8,266 bases of DNA from SURF-33 sp964598885. GTDB taxonomy: Bacteria; Desulfobacterota; Desulfobacteria; Desulfobacterales; Desulfosalsimonadaceae. Below are positions 1-4,795 of the stretch, in pieces (position 1 is the stretch's first letter; each line of letters starts with the position of its first letter). The position numbers and the translations under genes are program-made. The notes below the pieces were generated by a model. The model was not told the origin of the DNA and searched no databases. It was given only the letters and a program-made list of their open reading frames with translations. The stretch is from positions 1 to 8,266 of the forward strand of contig CAZRES010000129.1 of assembly GCA_964598885.1 (NCBI GenBank), read 5' to 3'.

Positions 1-2
1 AC

Positions 3-923
3 GGCGTTTCCGCCATCATGCGGTTCCGGTATGGGTTGGATGCCATGGAAAGCATTAATATCGGAAAGCCGCCGGTATCCGGAATAGTGGACGCCATGGA
101 CTGCATCCGGGAGGATCCTAGATATTTGGAGGAATTAGATCATGTGGGCGACCTGAAAGGGTTGCTGACCCTGACATACGATAACGGTTATGTTCAGGTC
201 TCATGGACCAACAGCGAAGGGGAGACCATTACCACTCTGCAGATGATGGCGGGAACGTTTACATCCTCCAAGGTCCGCATCTGGGGGCTTGCCGGTCACC
301 GCATCGAATATGTGAGAATCTGTGGCTTAGACGATGACGCGGGCGCCGGCAACGGCGGTACGGGCGACAACGGCGACGGCGACAACGACGATAACGGCGA
401 TGGCAACGGGGGCGGGGAAGGCGTTATGCCGCTGTCCATCGGGAACTGGTGGCTGTATTCCCTTGAATCTGGCGGCGCCGTGCCGGGCTCCTATCGCATG
501 GACGCCGTCCGGACGCAAAGCGTCAGCGGTGTGACGGCGACACGCATCGAGTATTCAGGGGATCCGATGTATGAAGGTTACTGGAGTTTATTGGTTAATC
601 AGGGCGACGATCTGCTTTTTTATGGCGATTCATTTAATGGCATTTTAACCACCCCGGATCTCTGGTTTAACTCTTCCCTGAAAGTCGGTGACACCTGGCA
701 GACCAGCGGTCAGGGCGGCGTGGTGGACTGGGTGGTAATTTCCACATCCGAAAATGTAACGGTCCCGGCCGGTACGTTTGATTGTATTCTTGTGAGAGGA
801 GTTGGTGAAGCGGGCTCTCATGCGGATCACTGGTGGGCGGTGGGCATCGGGGAGGTGAAGTACGAGATGGATATCGATGTAGCGGTGATCAGAGGCGAAC
901 TCAAAGATTATTCAGTGGAATAG
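3..923 (+). CDS. Two-domain protein with Gly/Asp/Asn linker, 5'-truncated
   Basis: I do not recognise a named family. The frame is open to the left edge. The first ATG (18) has no Shine-Dalgarno site, so the true start probably lies outside the window. Numbering from that ATG (301 residues), an N-terminal domain of about 104 residues precedes a linker of Gly, Asp and Asn (105-135) and a C-terminal domain (137-301). The C-terminal domain begins with a 'hydrophobic-GNWWLY' motif and contains VPAGTFDC (249-256) and a late WWAVGIGEVKYE segment. I have the impression of this pattern, a 'GxWWxY' opening plus 'VPAGTF' and 'W.A.G.G.VK', in exported proteins of Deltaproteobacteria, where no function is assigned. 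The domain looks beta-rich and probably sits outside the cytoplasm, which fits the exported neighbours downstream. No signal peptide is visible, as expected if the start is missing. The ORF is real: composition is consistent and the protein has a clean domain layout. Function unknown. Confidence 0.75.
   Translation, partial: GVSAIMRFRYGLDAMESINIGKPPVSGIVDAMDCIREDPRYLEELDHVGDLKGLLTLTYDNGYVQVSWTNSEGETITTLQMMAGTFTSSKVRIWGLAGHRIEYVRICGLDDDAGAGNGGTGDNGDGDNDDNGDGNGGGEGVMPLSIGNWWLYSLESGGAVPGSYRMDAVRTQSVSGVTATRIEYSGDPMYEGYWSLLVNQGDDLLFYGDSFNGILTTPDLWFNSSLKVGDTWQTSGQGGVVDWVVISTSENVTVPAGTFDCILVRGVGEAGSHADHWWAVGIGEVKYEMDIDVAVIRGELKDYSVE
330..422 (+). repeat. Low-complexity Gly/Asp/Asn-coding linker
   Basis: The stretch consists mainly of GGC, GAC, AAC and GAT codons, and GGCGACAACG occurs twice (363-372 and 378-387). 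It encodes a flexible acidic linker with DNGDGDNDDNGDGN at its centre, joining the two domains of the gene it lies in. The Asp spacing resembles Ca2+-binding Asp/Gly loops, but no complete canonical loop is present, so calcium binding is only a possibility. Short GC-rich repeats of this kind are prone to length change by slippage. Confidence 0.75.
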
Positions 924-940
924 GAAAGCATCTTACAGTG

Positions 941-973
941 GCGGCCGGGACGCAATTTTATCGCCCCGGCCGC
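941..973 (+). terminator. Strong GC-rich hairpin after the first gene
   Basis: A 12-bp stem (left arm 941-952, right arm 962-973, one A/C mismatch) encloses a 9-base loop, 17 bases after the stop codon of the first gene. The arms are almost entirely G and C, so the RNA hairpin would be very stable. No T-run follows, so it is not a textbook intrinsic terminator. It may terminate with help from factors or protect the mRNA 3' end. Confidence 0.45.
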
Positions 974-982
974 TGCCCCTGC

Positions 983-998
983 TGCCGGCTGACCGGCA
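983..998 (+). terminator. Second small GC hairpin, terminator-like
   Basis: TGCCGG (983-988) and CCGGCA (993-998) form a perfect 6-bp stem around a CTGA loop, 9 bases after the larger hairpin. There is no following T-run. Together the two hairpins fill the gap between the first gene and the DUF4412-like gene and suggest that these are separate transcription units. This is weaker evidence than the larger hairpin. Confidence 0.25.
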
Positions 999-1074
999 TT
1001 CCTCCAGCTTGTTCCTCATTCTGAAAAATTGTTACTGCTGATAACGTTAACTATCGCGGCAAAAGGAGACTGAC

Positions 1075-1854
1075 GTGAAATCCAACAGCAATATGTTTTC
1101 AAGATTATGGCGGATCATTTTCGGGGTATCTTTTATTTTTTTGTTTATATCCGCAACATCCGCTTTCGGTTTTTTCGGGGGCAAGATTACCAGTTTTTCA
1201 GCAGACTGGGTCATGATCTCTCCAGACGGCGATTCAGTCAGTACATCAAAATTATATGTCACCCCTGAGGCCTATCGCATGGATGGGATGCCGATGGGGG
1301 CCGGGCAGCAAGGAATGCCGAAGGATATGACGATTTTGGCGTTTAAGGATAAAAACAGGCAGTATATGTATAATCACGATAAAAAACTGGTTTATGAATC
1401 GGAAATCGATGAGCAGGAAATGATGGATTTTATGAAATCCTATCAAAACGTTGATTCCGAAAAAATCCTGGGCAAGGAAACCGTCAGCGGCTACACCTGC
1501 ACAAAGAAGGAAGTGACCACCACAACGACCATGATGGGCATGAAATTTAAAAATACATCAATTATTTGGCAATCAGACAAATTTGAGATGCCCCTCAGGA
1601 TTCAGGGCGAGGAAGGCAATATTTCTGAATTGCGAAACATCAGTACCAGAAAACCTTCCGCGGATCTTTTCAAGCCGCTTTCCGGGTACACGAAAGTCGA
1701 TAATATGATGGCGGTCATGGGGATAGATTTTGGAAGAGAGGAAGGACAAAGAGATCGCAAGACGGTTCAGGAAAGTGAAGCAGAGGAGGAAGCAGGGGTT
1801 GCCGACATGTTACAGGATGCTGGAAAGGGATTCTGGGATTTAATCGGACGCTAA
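1075..1854 (+). CDS. Secreted DUF4412-like periplasmic protein
   Basis: This is a 259-residue exported protein. Translation starts at GTG 1075, with AGGAG at 1064-1068 six bases upstream. An N-terminal signal peptide is clear: basic residues (Arg10, Arg13), a hydrophobic core (14-27), and a probable cut after SATSA (residue 30). The mature part resembles the DUF4412 family, whose fold is thought to be related to LolA-like lipoprotein carriers. The features seen are a basal strand 'ADWVMISPDGDSV', the element LYVTPEAYRMD (60-70), a Met/Gly-rich stretch (71-81), 'YMYNHDKKLVYE', 'GKETVSGYTCTKKEV' with a lone Cys142, and a terminal 'DLFKPLSGYTKV'. The tail (220-245) is rich in Glu and Arg and looks disordered. 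A periplasmic location is likely; the substrate is unknown. The family call comes from motif memory and has not been tested by a profile search. Confidence 0.8.
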   Translation: MKSNSNMFSRLWRIIFGVSFIFLFISATSAFGFFGGKITSFSADWVMISPDGDSVSTSKLYVTPEAYRMDGMPMGAGQQGMPKDMTILAFKDKNRQYMYNHDKKLVYESEIDEQEMMDFMKSYQNVDSEKILGKETVSGYTCTKKEVTTTTTMMGMKFKNTSIIWQSDKFEMPLRIQGEEGNISELRNISTRKPSADLFKPLSGYTKVDNMMAVMGIDFGREEGQRDRKTVQESEAEEEAGVADMLQDAGKGFWDLIGR

Positions 1855-1874
1855 ATCCCGGAACTGTCTTTCCA

Positions 1875-2318
1875 TTGAAAACCCACGCCGATAATCCCTG
1901 GGCGGCAAGCCGCACCGCACTGATACTGTATGCTCAGAATTACACAAAATTTTTAAAAAACGCGGTCTGGCTGGCCATCTTTATCTGGGTGCTGACATTT
2001 CTTGTGTTTTTAGTGGTACTCGGACCGGTGGCCCTTCTTGTGGGGTTGTTTCCAGGCACAGCCGGGCCCCTTACATTGATCATTGCTATCGTCTTTGCAT
2101 GGGGAATCAAACAGGCGGTGATTGAACCCATCGGCATGACCGCGCTGATGCAGGTATTTTTCAAAGTGACGGAGGGGCAAACGGCCAACCCGGAATGGGA
2201 AGCCAAATTGGAAAGCGTTTCGTCTAAGTTCCAGGAACTCAAAAACAAGGCTGCCGTCTGGCCGGGCTCAAAACAGGCGCAGGCGGCTGGACAGGAGGCA
2301 GGCCCGGTTGACGTCTGA
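1875..2318 (+). CDS. Small two-helix membrane protein, possibly N-truncated
   Basis: This 147-residue ORF begins at TTG 1875, 20 bases after the DUF4412-like gene, with no convincing ribosome binding site. Two hydrophobic segments are clear (about 31-58 and 64-88). They are followed by a conserved-looking soluble tail: PIGMTALMQVFFKVTEGQT (85-103), NPEWEAKLESVSSKFQELKNKA (105-126), and an Ala/Gln/Gly-rich end. The tail reads as an amphipathic helix in the cytoplasm or at the membrane face. The abrupt beginning, TTG start, missing Shine-Dalgarno site and small number of helices suggest the C-terminal part of a longer integral membrane protein whose N-terminal helices were lost. The alternative is that it is translated by coupling to the gene before it. 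In-frame codons upstream to the stop at 1776-1778 overlap the neighbouring gene and do not look like protein. Function unknown. Confidence 0.6.
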   Translation: MKTHADNPWAASRTALILYAQNYTKFLKNAVWLAIFIWVLTFLVFLVVLGPVALLVGLFPGTAGPLTLIIAIVFAWGIKQAVIEPIGMTALMQVFFKVTEGQTANPEWEAKLESVSSKFQELKNKAAVWPGSKQAQAAGQEAGPVDV

Positions 2319-2347
2319 AAGATATACAATAAAGGAGGGGGTATTCC

Positions 2348-2395
2348 ATGAAAAACCGGAAACCTCGAATAATACTGATTTTGCATGTATTATAA
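2348..2395 (+). other. 15-codon mini-ORF with strong Shine-Dalgarno
   Basis: AAAGGAGGGG (2331-2340) is followed by ATG 2348 and the short peptide MKNRKPRIILILHVL, then TAA at 2393-2395. Basic residues followed by a hydrophobic run resemble the start of a signal peptide. It lies between the membrane protein and the IPTL-CTERM gene. It could be a leader peptide, the decayed N-terminus of an exported protein, or chance. The ribosome binding site is among the best in the window, which makes pure chance less attractive. Confidence 0.3.
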
Positions 2396-2424
2396 GTATA
2401 AGTGGATAAAAGGAATACTTTATA
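2391..2424 (+). promoter_or_regulatory. AT-rich inverted repeat in leader of the IPTL-CTERM gene
   Basis: TATAAGTAT (2391-2399) can pair with ATACTT-T-ATA (2415-2424), giving a 9-bp stem with one bulged T and a 15-base loop. It begins at the end of the mini-ORF and stops 12 bases before the ribosome binding site of the next gene. It could be a weak RNA hairpin or an operator. A poor promoter match, TTGCAT (2381-2386) with GATAAA (2405-2410), overlaps it. Neither reading is strong. Confidence 0.25.
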
Positions 2425-2448
2425 AATCAAATTATGGAGGAGTTAATC

Positions 2449-3108
2449 ATGAAAAAAGCCGTGCTGCTTCTGGGGCTTTTGATTTTCATGTTGCCTATGC
2501 ATGCCCTTGCTGAAGGCATCTGCGCCGGTTCAATAAGATCCGTCACAGGACCTGACAACTATGACACTTACACATGGACAGTAGTTAGTGGCTGCGTAAT
2601 CATTGGTCCCAGTGATCAACAAGATGTGACGTTCCAAGTAACTGGAGCTCATGGAGAGATCTGTACACTTGATTATTATGCGTGGCGTGCCGATCCTGGA
2701 GGAGGCTCTTCCAGCTCAGCAGGAGGCGAAATATTTTCCATTGTCGCGTGTGAGGTTTGCGCCGGATCCGAAGGTCAAACGTTGAGTGATCGGAGCCTTG
2801 AACGCCCTTTAGCCGAGGATTTCTCTTGGTCCATGATAGGAGCCGGGGCAAATATTACTTCCGGTGCTGATGAGGCCGTGGTGACCTACACCGTTACTGG
2901 TGATCCTGGCGATGTGTTTCAACTTAGGTGTATATACAGTGATGGTGGCCGCCCTGGGGACTATCTAAGCCCGGAGATTACCGTAATTGATTGTACCGAT
3001 CCAACTCCCCAGGCCATCCCCACATTATCTGAATGGGGAATGATCATTTTTTCATTAATGCTGGCAGTATCAGCCATCTGGATGATCAGACGCCGTCAAG
3101 TATCGTAG
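2449..3108 (+). CDS. Exported IPTL-CTERM protein with two repeat domains
   Basis: This is a 219-residue exported protein. The start is ATG 2449, eight bases after GGAGG (2436-2440); an in-frame ATG at 2434 overlaps that site and is rejected. A signal peptide (1-21, cut after ALA) is followed by two related, probably Ig-like beta domains. Domain one (about 41-101, YTWTVVSGC...VTFQVTG...) and domain two (about 124-182, FSWSMIGAG...VTYTVTG...) share the W-x-V/M, 'VT-x-VTG', and 'CTLDYYA' versus 'LRCIYSDG' elements. Seven Cys occur in the mature part. The C-terminus has the IPTL-CTERM tripartite signal: IPTLSEWG (190-197), a transmembrane stretch (198-213) and an RRR cluster (214-216). Proteins with this tail are predicted substrates of exosortase H (the IPTLxxWG type), which would cleave the tail and pass the protein to the cell surface or matrix. 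No exosortase is in the window. The domain function is unknown. Confidence 0.85.
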   Translation: MKKAVLLLGLLIFMLPMHALAEGICAGSIRSVTGPDNYDTYTWTVVSGCVIIGPSDQQDVTFQVTGAHGEICTLDYYAWRADPGGGSSSSAGGEIFSIVACEVCAGSEGQTLSDRSLERPLAEDFSWSMIGAGANITSGADEAVVTYTVTGDPGDVFQLRCIYSDGGRPGDYLSPEITVIDCTDPTPQAIPTLSEWGMIIFSLMLAVSAIWMIRRRQVS

Positions 3109-3222
3109 CATCTATCTATCGCATGGACGGCATGCCCAATTAGCGACCAGCACAATGGCGGCTGGGGCCATATCAATGCCGATGATTTCAGATACAGGCC
3201 AGGTGAATGATCCTGAAACTTT

Positions 3223-3608
3223 AGGAGGAAACCATGCAAAGACTGTTTATCATTGCCACGGGAATATTGCTGCTGACGGGAATAACCATGAATGCAGCTT
3301 CCGCGGCAATAAAAAACGTTGGATATCAGGATTATGTGAGCCGTCTCGGCGTAGACACGAGTTTTGATTTGATGAAGATAGAACCGGGTCAGAGTGTGTC
3401 CGGTGTGGTGAAAGATGCCGGGGTGCTGAAAAAAGCCGGTGGACCATCGGGCATCAAGGCTGGTGATACCGTCATCTTCCACCACCTGGGGGATGGCAGG
3501 TTCCGGTTAAGTTTTCCACGGTTTGAGAACGAGAATACAATAGATGTCCAGTTCAAGGATGATTAGTGAATAGTTGAAAAATGCTGATGGACCCCAAAGG
3601 CCCGGAAA
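3223..3608 (+). repeat. Direct repeat copy 1 (period 427)
   Basis: This copy runs from the AGGAGG ribosome binding site through the first 110-residue gene to 42 bases past its stop. Aligned without gaps against copy 2 there are 18 mismatches in 386 bases, counted by eye. Positions 3319-3542 (224 bases) and the last 48 bases, including the stop codon, are identical. Differences cluster at 3291-3318 (11) and 3543-3558 (5). Confidence 0.95.
3234..3566 (+). CDS. Small secreted protein, tandem paralogue A
   Basis: This is a 110-residue exported protein of no family I recognise. ATG 3234 follows AGGAGG (3223-3228) by five bases. The signal peptide has a basic start (Arg3), a hydrophobic core (4-18) and a probable cut after NAASA (residue 24). 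The mature protein (about 86 residues) lacks cysteine and looks beta-rich, with turns at EPGQSVSG (50-57), KKAGGPSGIKAGD (66-78) and HLGDGRF (84-90). The strand 'FRLSF' and an acidic end follow. Residues 30-103 are identical to the downstream copy. The differences lie in the signal peptidase region, the mature N-terminus and the last seven residues. The product is probably periplasmic or released. Spacing of 125 bases from the IPTL-CTERM gene suggests its own control or weak co-transcription. Function unknown. Confidence 0.8.
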   Translation: MQRLFIIATGILLLTGITMNAASAAIKNVGYQDYVSRLGVDTSFDLMKIEPGQSVSGVVKDAGVLKKAGGPSGIKAGDTVIFHHLGDGRFRLSFPRFENENTIDVQFKDD

Positions 3609-3649
3609 GCGAAAACCATCTGTGTCGTGGATTGAAACTATAATCAACC

Positions 3650-4035
3650 AGGAGGAAACCATGCGAAGACTGTTTATCATTGCCACGGGAATACTGCTGC
3701 TGACGGGAATAACCATGAATGTATCCGCTACGCCGATAAGAGACATTGGATATCAGGATTATGTGAGCCGTCTCGGCGTAGACACGAGTTTTGATTTGAT
3801 GAAGATAGAACCGGGTCAGAGTGTGTCCGGTGTGGTGAAAGATGCCGGGGTGCTGAAAAAAGCCGGTGGACCATCGGGCATCAAGGCTGGTGATACCGTC
3901 ATCTTCCACCACCTGGGGGATGGCAGGTTCCGGTTAAGTTTTCCACGGTTTGAGAACGAGAATACAATAAATGTCAAGTTCGGGCATGATTAGTGAATAG
4001 TTGAAAAATGCTGATGGACCCCAAAGGCCCGGAAA
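3650..4035 (+). repeat. Direct repeat copy 2 (period 427)
   Basis: This is the second member of the tandem pair, with the same order: AGGAGG (3650-3655), a 110-residue gene, TAG-TGA tandem stops and a conserved tail. It ends abruptly at 4035, after which the two flanks differ completely. No inverted repeat or transposase borders it, so it looks like simple tandem duplication and not an insertion sequence. Confidence 0.95.
3661..3993 (+). CDS. Small secreted protein, tandem paralogue B
   Basis: This is the tandem duplicate of the preceding gene, also 110 residues. I chose ATG 3661 because AGGAGG (3650-3655) lies five bases upstream at the same spacing as copy A. A longer in-frame opening from TTG 3574 would run through the duplicated intergenic tail and place a non-signal leader before the signal peptide. 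The signal peptide core is the same, but the cut site is now VSA before TPIRD (after residue 23). Relative to copy A there are 13 amino-acid changes: residue 2, eight between 21 and 29, and four between 104 and 109. Only one codon change is silent (codon 12). The charge at the C-terminus shifts from VQFKDD to VKFGHD. Function unknown; it presumably has the same fold and location as copy A. Confidence 0.8.
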   Translation: MRRLFIIATGILLLTGITMNVSATPIRDIGYQDYVSRLGVDTSFDLMKIEPGQSVSGVVKDAGVLKKAGGPSGIKAGDTVIFHHLGDGRFRLSFPRFENENTINVKFGHD

Positions 4036-4093
4036 TTCGTGAAACGGTCGTACCCACTAACCCAAAAATGGGTAAAAGTCGGGAAAGAAGCAA

Positions 4094-4792
4094 ATGCTGT
4101 TTATCGTAATGCCGGTTTATAACGAGCAGGGATGTATTGAAACCGTCATTTTTCAATGGAAAGCTATCTTTAACGATTTGAAAATCGAACACTATTTTGT
4201 CATTGTGAATGACGGGTCAACAGATCAGACCGGGATTATCCTGGAAAGGATATCTGCCATGATGCCGGAACAGATGATAGTCCTTGATCAACCCAATCAG
4301 GGGCATGGCAGGGCAGTTCGGTCCGGTTATGAATATGCGGTTCAAAACAGGGCGGAATGGATTTTGCAGATTGATTCAGATGGTCAATGTGATCCGGCTG
4401 ACTTTTTCAAATTCTGGGAATGCCGCCATCAATCCATTTCGGTTTTCGGGAAACGAGAAAAAAGAAAGGACAGTCTGGTCAGGATTATTCTTTCCCGTTG
4501 TTGTGCTGTTTTGGTTTTATGCTGCACGCATACCTGGATCGCTGATGCGAATGTACCGTTTCGTCTCATCCCGGGACCAGTTCTTGCCAGATTCCTGGCC
4601 TGTATTCCGAAGCAGGTATGTTTGCAGAATATCGCATTGAGTATTTGCATCAGAAAATCGACACACCATACATTTATCGATATCCCCGTTAATTTTGAAT
4701 CCCGTCAAACCGGTCAAAGTCTATCTTTTTTGAAGCTGCTTTTTCTCGGCATGGATCTGATAAGCGATCTCAGGGTGCTTAAAAAGTGTTAA
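4094..4792 (+). CDS. Family 2 glycosyltransferase, DPM-like
   Basis: This is a 232-residue GT-A-fold glycosyltransferase of family GT2. It shows the standard order: MPVYNE (6-11) at the nucleotide-binding strand, VNDGSTD (38-44), a Pro-Asn-Gln-Gly-His-Gly-Arg loop (67-73), and the metal-binding acidic motif QIDSDGQ (92-98). A GKREKRKD stretch (119-126) and DANVPFRL (151-158) follow. The late ESRQTGQS segment matches the 'R-G-S' element of polyprenol-phosphate mannose synthase-like enzymes. There are no clear C-terminal transmembrane helices, so it is likely a peripheral membrane enzyme moving sugar from a nucleotide donor to a polyprenyl phosphate or glycan. Donor and acceptor cannot be read from sequence. 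ATG 4094 has only a weak purine-rich stretch upstream (GGGAAAGAAG). The stop lies in the frame of the following DUF2298 gene, two codons ahead of it, which implies tight coupling. Confidence 0.85.
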   Translation: MLFIVMPVYNEQGCIETVIFQWKAIFNDLKIEHYFVIVNDGSTDQTGIILERISAMMPEQMIVLDQPNQGHGRAVRSGYEYAVQNRAEWILQIDSDGQCDPADFFKFWECRHQSISVFGKREKRKDSLVRIILSRCCAVLVLCCTHTWIADANVPFRLIPGPVLARFLACIPKQVCLQNIALSICIRKSTHHTFIDIPVNFESRQTGQSLSFLKLLFLGMDLISDLRVLKKC

Positions 4793-4795
4793 CAA

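Noticed and set aside
1042..1049. TAACGTTA palindrome before the DUF4412-like gene as an operator
   Set aside because: Eight bases is too short and common, and no well-spaced promoter elements surround it.
1940..2386. 148-residue minus-strand ORF
   Set aside because: It lies opposite a good membrane-protein frame, is rich in Cys and Pro with no domain pattern, and has no supporting start signal.
2434..2448. ATG 2434 as start of the IPTL-CTERM gene
   Set aside because: It overlaps the Shine-Dalgarno site that serves ATG 2449, and it spoils the signal peptide start.
3574..3660. N-terminal extension of the second small secreted protein from TTG 3574
   Set aside because: It would bury the signal peptide. 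The extension comes from the repeated 3' tail, and ATG 3661 has AGGAGG at the same spacing as its twin.
3096..3912. Two minus-strand ORFs (3096-3485 and 3553-3912) with nearly identical proteins
   Set aside because: They are antisense shadows of the tandem repeat. Their similarity is explained by the repeat, and they lack a ribosome site and sensible protein features.
3223..4035. Tandem repeat as an insertion sequence or CRISPR-like array
   Set aside because: There are only two long units, no terminal inverted repeats, no transposase, and each unit holds a protein-coding gene.
4060..4073. ACCCA-AAAA-TGGGT hairpin before GT2 as a terminator
   Set aside because: The stem is only 5 bp and no T-run follows on either strand.
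4284..4640. 118-residue + strand ORF inside GT2
   Set aside because: It overlaps the GT2 motifs in another frame and has no domain signal.
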